DNA from: Dyadobacter sp. CY261
Lineage (GTDB): Bacteria > Bacteroidota > Bacteroidia > Cytophagales > Spirosomataceae
Direction: 5' to 3'
DNA length: 64,000 bases
Assembly: GCF_021440085.1 (NCBI RefSeq)
Contig: NZ_JAKCPW010000019.1
Location: 1-64,000 of the forward strand
In this document: positions 33,665-42,889 of the stretch, piece by piece
Layout: every line of letters begins with the position of its first letter
Numbering within the stretch: position 1 is the first letter of the stretch
Program-made: the position numbers and the translations under genes
Notes under the pieces: model-generated
What the model saw: the letters and a program-made list of their open reading frames with translations, nothing else
Database searches by the model: none
Told to the model about the DNA's origin: nothing

Positions 33665-33992
33665 GAACGGATGAGTAAGTTAGCGCAGGATGTACCTGTC
33701 CCGTTTGCGATTGTCATTCAAAATTAACCCTAAAAGAGCAGTAATCCGCATTTTCGGGGTATTGTCTGGATTCTTCATCAAAATTGTACCAACAATTGGG
33801 CAACGCATTTCAGGAGTTAGTTTCATAACCTCCGTTTAGCTTCTATATCCTGAAACGGCCTATTCGCAGATGAAATCGGGGTGGCTATCTATTATCAATT
33901 AATAAATATCAAGGTTTCTTTTTCTTTGTATTGAGAATTGCATTTAAATAGGACAGCAGCGAAGCACCCTCTTGATAAACTTACAGATCACC
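33665..33992. other. Intergenic region between divergent genes
   Basis: No gene is visible. A short inverted repeat AATTGT-ACCA-ACAATT lies at 33782-33797. The 100 bp before the receptor gene are AT-rich (CAATTAATAAATATCAAGG) and should contain its promoter, but no clean TAnnTTTG box is seen; CTTTTTCTTTG is the nearest. Confidence 0.4.
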
Positions 33993-36470
33993 ATGAACAA
34001 TCCATCACTATCAGCCACCAAATTATTTGTTCTGACGCTCTTTCTGGCCATAACAGCCAGCCAGACATTTGCACAAGCCCCCGCACAAGGTAATTCCAAG
34101 ATTTCCGGAATTGTACTCGACTCAGCCGCTGTGAAAGGCGTGGAGTTTGCCAGTATTGCACTATTCAATGCTGCTGATAATAAGGCCATTGATGGAACCA
34201 CCGCCGATGAGAATGGTAAATTTGCTATTTCAAAGGTTGCACCCGGTGCATACAGGTTGCTGATCTCGTTTATCGGTTATAAAGACAAGGCCGTGAATGT
34301 GAAGGTCGAAAATGGAAAGAATGTAGACCTTGGGAATGTTCAACTGGTTTCGAGCGTACAGAATTTGCAGGAAGTGACGATTACCGGCGAGAAGTCATTG
34401 ATAGAGGAAAAAGTGGACCGGCTGGTTTTTAATGCAGAGAAAGATATTACTTCCAAAGGGGGCGACGCGTCGGACCTGCTGCGCAAAGTACCAATGCTTT
34501 CGGTTGATCTGGACGGCAACGTGTCGTTGCGGGGGAGCTCGAACATCCGGGTACTGATCAACAATAAGCCTTCTACTATCATTGCCAGCAATGTGGCCGA
34601 TGCATTGAAGCAAATACCGGCAGATATGATTAAATCGGTTGAAGTAATCACATCGCCGTCCGCGAAATACGACGCTGAAGGTTCGGGCGGGATTATCAAT
34701 ATTGTCACTAAGAAGAATAATCTGGAAGGATTGACATTAAATATTGACTCGGGCGTAGGTAACCGCGGCTCGAACCTCGGGCTGAACGGCAGTTACCGTA
34801 AAGGCAAAATGGGATTCACATTGGGTGGTTTCGGTCGTGCATTTTACAACAAGGCGACATCCATGCTGGATCAGACTACTTACTCGGGCAGCAATTCTTT
34901 TCTGACTAACCAAAGTTCTACCGCAAAAGACCGCGGCCTGTTTGGACAATATTCATTGGGTTGGGATTATGATTTGGGTAAAAACCAGGCATTATCGGCG
35001 GGTTTGCGCTATGGAACCCGGAATTTTATCCAGAAACAGGATCTGACCATTAACCAGTACGAAAATAGCGTTCTCAGCAATAGCTCATTGCGCAAGGTCG
35101 ACCGTAAGGATCTTTCAGGAACTGTGGATTTTAACATTGATTACATCCGCACTTTCAAGCCACAGCAGGAGTGGAGCATTTCGACGCTTTACAGCCGGAC
35201 GGGCCTTACCAATAATTTCAATACCGATATGCTGAACGAATCGGGAACGGTAGGCAGCAAATTGAAAAATGAGAACAAGAACGAAAACTCCGAGATAACC
35301 CTACAAACCGATTATCAAACTCCGCTTGGTAAAAATCAATTGCTGGAATTTGGTGCGAAAGGCATTTTCAGAACGGTGGATAGCGATTACAAATACCTGA
35401 CAGCGGGTGAGTCCGGTGATTTTGTATTAAGCCCAAGTAATCCATCGGGTGTTTTGAACTACAAACAAAATGTAGCTGCGGGATATATTTCCTATACGCT
35501 TACTACAAAGAATAAGTACACATTCAAACTGGGAACGCGCTATGAATACACTGGCATTACCGCCGACATGGGTGACCAGAAAACGATAGACATTCCCAAC
35601 TATAGTAACCTGGTGCCAAGCATCAACGTTTCAAAAGCACTTTCGGGCAGCACAACTTTAAAAGCCGCGTATAACAGAAGAATCCAGCGCCCGGGTATCC
35701 AGCAACTGAATCCAAACGTGAACTTGTCGAACCCGCAGAATATCAGCACAGGTAACCCTGCATTGAGCCCCGAGTTGACTGATAACTTTGAACTCGCTTT
35801 GAGCACTAATATTAAAAAGACTTACATCAATGCATCGGTATTTGCGCGGCAGACCAATAACTCAATTACGCAGATACGGATGGCCGTCGATACTTTGCAA
35901 GGTGCTATCGTGACGACCTATGAAAACATTGGAAAGCAGCAAGCCTATGGGGCTAACATTTTTGCGAACGTTTACCTGACGCCCAAATGGACGCTCAATG
36001 GAAGTGTGGACATTTTGCATTCTTATCTCGAAGGCCAGACAACCGCTCTCGACGGTACGTCGACAGGCGTTAGCAACTCGGGTTTCAATTTTGGTGGCCG
36101 GTTGATGTCGCAAATTTCACTGCAAAATGGCTGGGGTGTACAGGCTTTCGGTTTCTACCGCGGCAAGGAAATACAGTTACAGGGCACACGGACAGGCTTC
36201 TACCTATACTCATTAGGGTTCAAAAAGGATTTCGCCAGCAAGAAAGGCAGCATTGGTTTTGCGGCGGAGAACTTCCTTACAAAGGGCGTTCGCTTTACGT
36301 CGGACCTTACTTCTCCGCAGTTTGTGCAAACGGGCGCGACACAGCTTTACAACCGCAATTTTAAGGTGACGTTCAGCTATTCCATCGGAAAAATGAGTTT
36401 TAACGCAGCCAAGAAGAAAACCAAGTCGGTGAACAATACAGATGTTGTAGGCGGCGGTCAGCAGAACTAG
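33993..36470 (+). CDS. TonB-dependent-receptor-like outer-membrane protein
   Basis: An 825-residue outer-membrane protein from ATG 33993 (MNNPSLSATKLFVLTLFLAI), with a signal peptide ending near QTFAQA. A carboxypeptidase-regulatory-like beta domain (VKGVEFASIALFNAADNKAI) covers about 40-125, a plug domain (LQEVTITGEKSLIEE, SLRGSSNIRVLINNKP) about 130-250, and a large barrel of the OMP_b-brl_3 type follows to the C-terminus. It probably takes up or binds a ligand with TonB energy. No SusD partner is next to it, so a glycan-uptake pair is not indicated. An earlier in-frame start at 33972 is less likely. The substrate is unknown. Confidence 0.9.
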   Translation: MNNPSLSATKLFVLTLFLAITASQTFAQAPAQGNSKISGIVLDSAAVKGVEFASIALFNAADNKAIDGTTADENGKFAISKVAPGAYRLLISFIGYKDKAVNVKVENGKNVDLGNVQLVSSVQNLQEVTITGEKSLIEEKVDRLVFNAEKDITSKGGDASDLLRKVPMLSVDLDGNVSLRGSSNIRVLINNKPSTIIASNVADALKQIPADMIKSVEVITSPSAKYDAEGSGGIINIVTKKNNLEGLTLNIDSGVGNRGSNLGLNGSYRKGKMGFTLGGFGRAFYNKATSMLDQTTYSGSNSFLTNQSSTAKDRGLFGQYSLGWDYDLGKNQALSAGLRYGTRNFIQKQDLTINQYENSVLSNSSLRKVDRKDLSGTVDFNIDYIRTFKPQQEWSISTLYSRTGLTNNFNTDMLNESGTVGSKLKNENKNENSEITLQTDYQTPLGKNQLLEFGAKGIFRTVDSDYKYLTAGESGDFVLSPSNPSGVLNYKQNVAAGYISYTLTTKNKYTFKLGTRYEYTGITADMGDQKTIDIPNYSNLVPSINVSKALSGSTTLKAAYNRRIQRPGIQQLNPNVNLSNPQNISTGNPALSPELTDNFELALSTNIKKTYINASVFARQTNNSITQIRMAVDTLQGAIVTTYENIGKQQAYGANIFANVYLTPKWTLNGSVDILHSYLEGQTTALDGTSTGVSNSGFNFGGRLMSQISLQNGWGVQAFGFYRGKEIQLQGTRTGFYLYSLGFKKDFASKKGSIGFAAENFLTKGVRFTSDLTSPQFVQTGATQLYNRNFKVTFSYSIGKMSFNAAKKKTKSVNNTDVVGGGQQN

Positions 36471-36516
36471 CTTTCAGGCTGCCAGCGTCGACTGCCGCAG
36501 CGTCGGCTGCCGCAGC

Positions 36517-36547
36517 AGCGCAGGGGCAAGTTGCCTCTGCGCTTTTT
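36517..36547 (+). terminator. Intrinsic terminator after the receptor gene
   Basis: AGCGCAGGGGC (36517-36527) pairs with GCCTCTGCGCT (36533-36543), followed by T6. The preceding bases contain a repeated CTGCCGCAGCGTCGGCTGCCGC motif, a short local duplication. Confidence 0.8.
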
Positions 36548-36668
36548 TGTGTGTACATTGTAAAACAGACATGCACAGTTTTTCGTTAATATAGTAAGAT
36601 ATTTTTGGATTTTGTAAATACATTGATACCTTGAGAAAGTTAATTTTCAACCTCTTGAAGTGGGCGCC

Positions 36669-37370
36669 ATGAACTGGTCATTTGTTATTCAGCAGAAGTT
36701 AAAAGCAGCGATGTTGTTGGGCGGGATCATGGCGCTGATCATTGGCGGCACGATGCTATCACGTTATAATGTGCAGGACATCGACGAAAGTTTCTCATCC
36801 ATTTATAAGGACCGGCTCGTACCGGCGACGACTATTCTTTACTTGACGGAAAACCTGTACAGGAAGCGGTTGTCGCTCGAAAATTACCTTTACTCGGAAG
36901 CACAAACGTCGCCCGGGCAAGTAAAGGAGCAACTGGACGCGCACAACCGGAGCATTGATTCGTTGATCCGATCATTCGAGAAGACTTACCTGGTAGACGA
37001 GGAAGCGAAAAGCCTCCATGTTTTCAAGAATCAGATCGCAGAGTATGCGAAACTGGAAAACCAGGTGTTTGCATTGTGCACGACCGGATCATTTAAGGAG
37101 GCGAAACAGTTATTTTCCACACCGGGTGGGACTAGATTTGAAAGTACGATATTAAATCTGAATGAGTTGGCGGGTATTCAGTCGACCATTGGAAAGGATT
37201 TGATGAAGGCATCGAAAGTGAATGTGGCTAGTTTCAGCATTATATCTTTCTTGCAGATTGCGCTTGCGATCATTACCGGCCTGGTAGTGATCATCCTGAT
37301 CCGTAGTTCGCAGATCATTCAAAAACCCCATCAGGACAGTAAGAAAAGCCAATATTTTAACCTAAACTGA
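36669..37370 (+). CDS. MCP-type four-helix-bundle membrane sensor without signalling domain
   Basis: A 233-residue protein from ATG 36669 (MNWSFVIQQKLKAAMLLGGI). One membrane helix near the N-terminus (AAMLLGGIMALIIGGTML), a periplasmic four-helix-bundle domain like that of methyl-accepting chemoreceptors (SFSSIYKDRLVPATTILYLT, residues about 35-195) and a second membrane helix (LQIALAIITGLVVIILIRS) are visible. After it only about 20 basic residues remain, with no HAMP or signalling domain. Related Bacteroidota proteins have the same truncated form. It may work with a separate partner or be a stress-response membrane protein. Confidence 0.75.
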   Translation: MNWSFVIQQKLKAAMLLGGIMALIIGGTMLSRYNVQDIDESFSSIYKDRLVPATTILYLTENLYRKRLSLENYLYSEAQTSPGQVKEQLDAHNRSIDSLIRSFEKTYLVDEEAKSLHVFKNQIAEYAKLENQVFALCTTGSFKEAKQLFSTPGGTRFESTILNLNELAGIQSTIGKDLMKASKVNVASFSIISFLQIALAIITGLVVIILIRSSQIIQKPHQDSKKSQYFNLN

Positions 37371-37383
37371 TAAAAGGAACGCT

Positions 37384-37421
37384 CAAAATAAAAGGTCGGG
37401 ATTTCCCGACCTTTTATTTTG
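37384..37421. terminator. Bidirectional terminator
   Basis: CAAAATAAAAGGTCGGG (37384-37400), ATTT loop and CCCGACCTTTTATTTTG (37405-37421) form a 17-bp perfect stem between two convergent genes. Confidence 0.93.
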
Positions 37422-37437
37422 AATGACTATTAAGCGA

Positions 37438-37989
37438 CTACTGGTTTACTTTACGTCCTTTCAGGGTCTCTCTCTGGTTTTTTACTTGCTTCAACAGATC
37501 TTTCTTTACGAAAAGGCGAGCCCCGTTGCCACTTTGCAGGTCGAATGTGCGCTCTTTGTATTCGAATTTGTTGCTCGGAAGCACATCCAGGAAATAATTC
37601 TGTCCGCTGAGGTTGAATTTCATCCCTTTGGTATCCTGTTGGGTATCGTCCCAAGAAACATTGATCGTGCCGTCGCCAGAATTCAATGCAACGCCGGGAG
37701 TGAACGGCAACACGTTGATTGTCTGGATGCTCTTACCATTGCTCATTGTAATCTGACCTTCCGGATTTACCTTGATATCGTTCGGATCGGTCACTTCGCG
37801 CCGGATATTGATTGACTTATCATTGAAAAACTGAACTTTCGTAAGGGAAATATTGGCAGCTTCCAGATCGCGGCGGAGGTCTTCGGTGAAAACGGTGTAA
37901 TTTGAGAGGGGCACGGAGTTCATCGTAGTGCAGGCAGAAAACCCGCTGAAAAAGAATACTCCTACAAAAAGTTTTTTAATCAGATTCAT
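37438..37989 (-). CDS. Predicted lipoprotein, unknown role
   Basis: A 183-residue protein with a lipoprotein signal (MNLIKKLFVGVFFFSGFSAC; lipobox FSAC). The mature part is beta-rich (SLTKVQFFNDKSINIRREVT, ARLFVKKDLLKQVKNQRETL) with no motif I can name. Genes of this kind are widespread in Cytophagia. It is a single-gene unit, facing the MCP-like gene and followed by the shared terminator at 37384-37421. Confidence 0.75.
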   Translation of the reverse strand: MNLIKKLFVGVFFFSGFSACTTMNSVPLSNYTVFTEDLRRDLEAANISLTKVQFFNDKSINIRREVTDPNDIKVNPEGQITMSNGKSIQTINVLPFTPGVALNSGDGTINVSWDDTQQDTKGMKFNLSGQNYFLDVLPSNKFEYKERTFDLQSGNGARLFVKKDLLKQVKNQRETLKGRKVNQ

Positions 37990-38082
37990 GTCAGAAATTG
38001 GTGTTCAATTGAACAGTTTGGTGATTTTAGTTGAGCTGTTTACAGGTCGCAATATTAAGAAAAAAGCCTTGGAGTTACCAAT

Positions 38083-38138
38083 CGCTCGGGCGTTTGTACT
38101 ACAGAGTAGAGCAGTACTGACAATGTGTCAGCCGAGCG
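38083..38138 (+). other. Predicted structured element upstream of htpG
   Basis: CGCTCGG (38083-38089) pairs with CCGAGCG (38132-38138). Inside are two hairpins: GTACT (38096-38100) with AGTAC (38113-38117), holding CTAC/GTAG, and TGACA (38118-38122) with TGTCA (38126-38130). The result is a three-way-junction fold about 90 bases before the htpG start codon, followed by a T-rich run. It may be a leader element of htpG or a terminator of antisense origin. The pairing is seen; the role is inferred. Confidence 0.4.
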
Positions 38139-38228
38139 GTGTTTTGATTGTTATTGGAACGCATATTTCGAGCGCGTATTGCAAAGCAGAAATACATTAT
38201 TAAAATATAAACAAACGATAGTATAACT

Positions 38229-40061
38229 ATGGAATCAGTGATTCAGGAAAAAGGGAATTTGAGCATTCATACCGAGAACATCTTTCCAATCATCAAAAAA
38301 TTCCTCTATTCGGACCACGAAATTTTTCTCAGGGAACTAGTTTCCAATGCGGTAGACGCGTCGCAAAAGATCAAAAAGCTAGCTTCCTACGGTGAGTACA
38401 ACGGCGAGCTGGGCGATCTCAAAGTAGTTGTTAAGCTGGACAAAGATGCCAAAACGATCACGATTAGTGACAATGGTATCGGTATGACAGCCGAAGAGAT
38501 CAAAAAATACATTAACCAGATCGCATTCTCCGGTGCTACTGAATTCGTAGAACAGTATAAAGACAAGGGCGAGGGCGACAAAGGCATTATCGGCCATTTT
38601 GGTTTGGGCTTCTACTCGGCTTACATGGTGGCTGAGAATGTGGAGATTATTACCAAATCGTACAAGGAAGGTGCTGAGGCCGTACGCTGGGAATGCGATG
38701 GTTCAACAGAATTTGAAATCTCGCCGGTAGAAAAAGCTGAAAGAGGCAGCGACATTATCCTGCATATTGCTGCTGATTCCGAAGAATTCCTGGATGAGCA
38801 CCGTTTACGCGGCATTTTGGAGAAATATGGCAAGTTCCTGCCTATTGAAATCGAATTCGAAGATAAGGTCATCAACAATCCGAGCCCCATCTGGACCAAA
38901 AATCCTTCGGACCTGAATGATGAGGACTACCTTGCATTCTACAAAGAACTTTATCCATTTGGCGAAGATCCGCTTTTTTGGATTCATTTGAATGTGGATT
39001 ATCCATTCAACCTGACAGGCGTTCTGTACTTCCCGAAACTTCGCAATGACTTCCAGGGCCAGCGCGAAAAAATCCAGCTTTATAGTCGCCAGGTATTTAT
39101 TACGGATGAAGTGAAGGACATTGTTCCGGACTTCCTGCAACTGCTGCATGGTGTGATCGACTCCCCGGATATTCCTCTCAACGTTTCACGCAGCTATTTG
39201 CAGGCTGATGGTAATGTGAAGAAAATCAATGGCTACATTACCCGTAAAGTCGCCGATAAATTGCTCGAAATCTTCAAAAATGATCGTGAAGGTTTTGAGA
39301 AAAAATTTGATGATATCGGCCTTTTTGTAAAGTATGGTATTATCAGCGACGATAAATTCTACGAAAAAGCAAAGGATTTCTGTCTTCTGAAAAACACCGA
39401 GGGCAAGTTCTTCACATTTGAAGAATACCGCGAGCATATTAAGGAAAACCAGACTGATAAGAACGATTCGCAGGTTTGGTTGTATACTACCGACGAGAAA
39501 AAGCAGGACGCATTTATTCAGTCGGCCAAAAAGCGTAGTTATGATGTGGTGGTATTGAATACCGTTATCGACTCGCACTTTATCAATGCATTGGAGCAGA
39601 AAATCGAAAAGATCAGCATCAAACGGGTCGACGCGGATACGCTCGATAAACTTGTTGAGAAAGAAGTGAAGCTGGAAAGCATTCTGTCTTCCGACGATCA
39701 GGAGAAAGTGAAAAAGGTTTTTGAAGGTGTTTCTGAAAGTAAAACGGCACATATCGCGGTAGAAGCGATGCCCGTGGACGAGTTGCCGGTAGTAATCACG
39801 TTCCCCGAATTTATGCGCCGTATGACCGATATGCAGGCTTCTTCCGGCCAGCGTTCAATGTTCGGCGATATGCCTTTGATGTATACTGTATCCCTGAATT
39901 CGAACCATCCTTTGATTAACAAAATTGCGGGTTCGGATAATGAGGAGGAGCAAAAAACGCTTGCAAAGCAGCTTTACGACTTGGCATTGCTTTCGCAGGG
40001 ATTACTTTCAGGTAATGATCTCACGCGGTTTATTCAGCGAACGGTTAGTACGCTTGAATAG
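38229..40061 (+). CDS. htpG: Molecular chaperone HtpG (Hsp90)
   Basis: A full-length 610-residue Hsp90. The N-terminal ATP-binding GHKL domain has the motifs LRELVSNAVDASQKIKKL, ISDNGIGMTAEEI and GHFGLGFYSAYMVAENVEI. The middle domain includes SRSYLQADGNVKKI, with the Arg that contacts ATP, and the C-terminal dimerisation domain ends near RFIQRTVSTLE. It folds and protects client proteins in the cytoplasm. It is a single-gene unit with a 239-bp leader region that contains a predicted three-way junction and is followed by a strong terminator. Confidence 0.97.
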   Translation: MESVIQEKGNLSIHTENIFPIIKKFLYSDHEIFLRELVSNAVDASQKIKKLASYGEYNGELGDLKVVVKLDKDAKTITISDNGIGMTAEEIKKYINQIAFSGATEFVEQYKDKGEGDKGIIGHFGLGFYSAYMVAENVEIITKSYKEGAEAVRWECDGSTEFEISPVEKAERGSDIILHIAADSEEFLDEHRLRGILEKYGKFLPIEIEFEDKVINNPSPIWTKNPSDLNDEDYLAFYKELYPFGEDPLFWIHLNVDYPFNLTGVLYFPKLRNDFQGQREKIQLYSRQVFITDEVKDIVPDFLQLLHGVIDSPDIPLNVSRSYLQADGNVKKINGYITRKVADKLLEIFKNDREGFEKKFDDIGLFVKYGIISDDKFYEKAKDFCLLKNTEGKFFTFEEYREHIKENQTDKNDSQVWLYTTDEKKQDAFIQSAKKRSYDVVVLNTVIDSHFINALEQKIEKISIKRVDADTLDKLVEKEVKLESILSSDDQEKVKKVFEGVSESKTAHIAVEAMPVDELPVVITFPEFMRRMTDMQASSGQRSMFGDMPLMYTVSLNSNHPLINKIAGSDNEEEQKTLAKQLYDLALLSQGLLSGNDLTRFIQRTVSTLE

Positions 40062-40079
40062 AAAATGAGGATATTAAAT

Positions 40080-40112
40080 GAAGAAAGCCGCTGTCGATGC
40101 GGCTTTCTTCAT
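40080..40112 (+). terminator. Intrinsic terminator after htpG
   Basis: GAAGAAAGCCGC (40080-40091) pairs perfectly with GCGGCTTTCTTC (40099-40110) around TGTCGAT. It also faces the convergent gene ending at 40113. Confidence 0.85.
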
Positions 40113-40631
40113 TTATTGCCTCCCTGAAATAAGTTTTACTTTCAATCTCTCCAGTTCTTCCCATTTTTGCTGCTTGGCAAGTGCCGCCTGTTCAGGCCAG
40201 CTTGACGGATCGTGAAGCTGATAGCGCGGGCCGGCTTTTTTGAGAAAGCCCGCGATCTCGAGAAGGGATCTTTCCATCAGTTGTTCGTAGGTGTGTATGC
40301 CTTCCCTGTTCAGGATTTCTTCAATTTTTGGACCTATTCCCTCTATTATTTTGAGATCATCGGGCGCGTGGTCTGGGCTGATGGTAGGGTAAACGGTTTT
40401 AGAAGCGTTGGTAGCAATCGGGTAATCCACTGTGGTGTTAGTTAAAGTCCGGTATTGAGCGAGTTCGTACTTTCTCTCTTCAATTAATTCCTGCAAGTTA
40501 TGGATTCTCCTTTTGATAATCACTTTGGCCAAAAACCAACCCGAAACTGTGGCACTAATGAGCAGGAGTGTGATTTCCGCTACTGCTACCGGAAAACTAT
40601 CGAAATCGATTGAAATCGCTGGAAAGTTCAT
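40113..40631 (-). CDS. Membrane-anchored helix-hairpin-helix protein
   Basis: A 172-residue protein with one N-terminal membrane helix (VAEITLLLISATVSGWFLA), a short coiled coil (NLQELIEERKYELAQYRTL) and a C-terminal helix-hairpin-helix domain with the typical run LKIIEGIGPKIEEILNREGI followed by AGPRYQLHDPSSWPEQAALA. This SAP/HhH-like domain is found at the C-terminus of many Cytophagia envelope proteins with no known DNA role. Its ATG overlaps the stop of the next upstream gene by 4 bp, so the two are coupled. Confidence 0.8.
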   Translation of the reverse strand: MNFPAISIDFDSFPVAVAEITLLLISATVSGWFLAKVIIKRRIHNLQELIEERKYELAQYRTLTNTTVDYPIATNASKTVYPTISPDHAPDDLKIIEGIGPKIEEILNREGIHTYEQLMERSLLEIAGFLKKAGPRYQLHDPSSWPEQAALAKQQKWEELERLKVKLISGRQ

Positions 40632-40981
40632 TGCTTTGACTGGTAATAGGAGAGTTCGCGACGGATCCGGTTCAGTTTATATCGTAACTCCCTTGTTTTC
40701 TTTATTTCGTAGGTGCTGCCCAGCACGAATCCAAGCATTAATGTGACGCCTATCATGATGGTATGCTGCCAGAAATGCGTAAGTGCGATGTGATAAGTTG
40801 GTAATCCGAGCTCCCGCAGTGAAAAGTACAACTGGCTTCGCTGAGAGGGCATTTCAGGGAGGAGTGCCTGCGAAGAGGCTAGCATGTCGCAAAACTGCTC
40901 AATTTTACAAACATGCCAATAAATGGAACCTGCTATCCAGAATCCCAGGAAGGTCCACCAGAGCGCCTTGCTGTTGAACAT
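40628..40981 (-). CDS. Small membrane protein coupled to the HhH protein
   Basis: A 117-residue protein with an N-terminal helix (WWTFLGFWIAGSIYWHVCKI) that contains the WHVCKIEQFC run seen in Cytophagia OmpA-like and related envelope proteins, and a second helix (HTIMIGVTLMLGFVLGSTYE). A basic tail follows. It overlaps the HhH gene by 4 bp and likely forms a complex with its product. Neither has a known activity. Confidence 0.7.
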   Translation of the reverse strand: MFNSKALWWTFLGFWIAGSIYWHVCKIEQFCDMLASSQALLPEMPSQRSQLYFSLRELGLPTYHIALTHFWQHTIMIGVTLMLGFVLGSTYEIKKTRELRYKLNRIRRELSYYQSKQ

Positions 40982-41070
40982 GAGGACGGAAGTTTGACGG
41001 TGGGAATTGTGTGCTTTTACCTAAAAATAAGGTTTCGCTAAACAATAAGCAATAGGAAGGGCTATAACGC

Positions 41071-41105
41071 AACAAAGCCCGGGCTAACGTCCGGGCTTTG
41101 TTATT
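41071..41105 (-). terminator. Intrinsic terminator after rho
   Basis: AACAAAGCCCGG (41071-41082) and CCGGGCTTTGTT (41091-41102) form a 12-bp perfect stem 3 bp past the rho stop on the minus strand. Confidence 0.9.
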
Positions 41106-42889
41106 TATCGGTTCATCGAGATCAGGAACTCTTCATTGTTCCGGGTCCCTTTCATATGTTCTAAAAGGAAGTCCATCGATTCCATGGCGTTCATGTCGGA
41201 CATGTGTTTGCGAAGGATCCAAACTTTTTTAAGCGTTTCCTTGTCGAGCAGCAGATCCTCCCGACGTGTACCGGAAGCCATTACGTCGATGGCAGGGAAT
41301 ACGCGCTTGTTCGATAGTTTTCTGTCGAGTTGCAATTCCATGTTACCGGTACCTTTGAATTCCTCGAAGATAACTTCGTCCATCTTAGAACCGGTGTCGA
41401 TCAATGCGGTAGCTATAATGGTCAGTGAGCCGCCGTTTTCTACGTTACGTGCAGCACCGAAGAAGCGTTTTGGTTTGTGCAATGCATTGGCGTCCACACC
41501 ACCGGAAAGGATTTTACCGGACGAGGGTACAACAGTGTTGTATGCACGTGCGAGACGCGTGATCGAGTCAAGCAGGATCACTACATCGTGACCACATTCC
41601 ACCATTCTTTTGGCTTTTTCCAAAACAATGCTGGCTACTTTCACGTGGCGGTCGGCCTGCTCATCAAAGGTCGATGCAATTACTTCCGCACGCACGCTAC
41701 GCTGCATATCCGTTACCTCTTCCGGACGTTCGTCGATCAGCAGGATCAGCAGGAACACTTCAGGGTGGTTGCGGGTGATAGCATTTGCAATCTCTTTCAG
41801 CAATACCGTCTTACCGGTTTTAGGTTGTGCCACGATCATTCCGCGCTGGCCTTTCCCGATCGGAGCAAACAGGTCGAGGATACGGGTCGAGTATTGTTCT
41901 GGACGAGAGCTCAACCGAAGGCATTCATCGGGGAACAACGGGGTAAGGTATTCAAAGGGGATGCGGTCACGGATTTCTTCGGTAGTTTTACCATTAACGG
42001 TTTCTACACGTAGAAGCGCGAAGTATTTTTCACCTTCTTTCGGCGGACGGATCTGTCCTTTTACAGTGTCACCGGTTTTCAGACCGAATAACTTGATCTG
42101 CGAAGGTGAAACATAAATATCATCTGGACTGGCGAGATAGTTGTAATCGGCAGAGCGAAGGAAGCCGTAGCCGCCATCCTGCATAATTTCCAGCACGCCT
42201 TCATTAACAATCAGGCCATCGAATTCCCTCACGTAGTTATTGTAATTACGCTTGATTTTAGTAGAGGGGTCTTCGCGTTGCGCCTGTGGTTGCTGTTGTC
42301 TTTCCTGACCTTCTTGTTGAGGACGACGCTCTTCGCGAGGTTGGGCTACCGGCTCTTGCGGCACGGTTTCCACTTTTTCCTCCTGAACATCAGCCACCAC
42401 TACTTCGGGTTCGGCTTCTACCTCCTCAGGCGTAACGATCTCCTCCCTGCCCAGGTCATTGAGGGTGTCATTATCCTCATCGATTTCCTGCGAGGTGTCT
42501 ATATTTTTAGGTCGTTCCTCCTGATATTTGGGAAACTCCTGACGTGCAGGGGTATCAAACAATGGCATGGAAGACGCAGCAGGCTGATTGTTATCTTTTT
42601 TGTTGCGGGGACGATTATTACCCCCTTTTACCGAAACAGGAGTCGGCTCGACAGGCCTCCTTACACGTTTTTTCTTCGGTTCGCCGGATTCGTCTTCAAT
42701 GACTGTCTCCGCTACTAGAGCTTCAACGGCGACGGGCTCTGCAACGGGTGCAGCAGTCGCCTGCCGGGACACGATGCGGTTAATCAGTTCTTTTTTTGGA
42801 AGTTTGGCGTGATCGGGTATTCCCAGGGAACCCGCTATTTCTCGTAGCTCTGATAAAAGCTTAATGTTTAAATCATCAATTGTAGGCAT
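41105..42889 (-). CDS. rho: Transcription termination factor Rho, extended form
   Basis: A 594-residue Rho against about 420 in enterobacteria. Residues 1-55 are the Rho_N helical domain (DLNIKLLSELREIAGSLGIP). Residues about 60-225 are a low-complexity, charged, Glu/Pro/Gln-rich insertion (PQQEGQERQQQPQAQRED) typical of this phylum. Then come the cold-shock-like RNA-binding domain (GVLEIMQDGGYGFLRSADYN) and the RecA-like ATPase with Walker A AQPKTGKTVLLKE, Walker B ILLIDERPEEVTD and the Q/R-loop region. It stops untranslated transcripts. The insertion may change RNA binding or phase behaviour. The start is ATG 42889. Confidence 0.96.
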   Translation of the reverse strand: MPTIDDLNIKLLSELREIAGSLGIPDHAKLPKKELINRIVSRQATAAPVAEPVAVEALVAETVIEDESGEPKKKRVRRPVEPTPVSVKGGNNRPRNKKDNNQPAASSMPLFDTPARQEFPKYQEERPKNIDTSQEIDEDNDTLNDLGREEIVTPEEVEAEPEVVVADVQEEKVETVPQEPVAQPREERRPQQEGQERQQQPQAQREDPSTKIKRNYNNYVREFDGLIVNEGVLEIMQDGGYGFLRSADYNYLASPDDIYVSPSQIKLFGLKTGDTVKGQIRPPKEGEKYFALLRVETVNGKTTEEIRDRIPFEYLTPLFPDECLRLSSRPEQYSTRILDLFAPIGKGQRGMIVAQPKTGKTVLLKEIANAITRNHPEVFLLILLIDERPEEVTDMQRSVRAEVIASTFDEQADRHVKVASIVLEKAKRMVECGHDVVILLDSITRLARAYNTVVPSSGKILSGGVDANALHKPKRFFGAARNVENGGSLTIIATALIDTGSKMDEVIFEEFKGTGNMELQLDRKLSNKRVFPAIDVMASGTRREDLLLDKETLKKVWILRKHMSDMNAMESMDFLLEHMKGTRNNEEFLISMNR

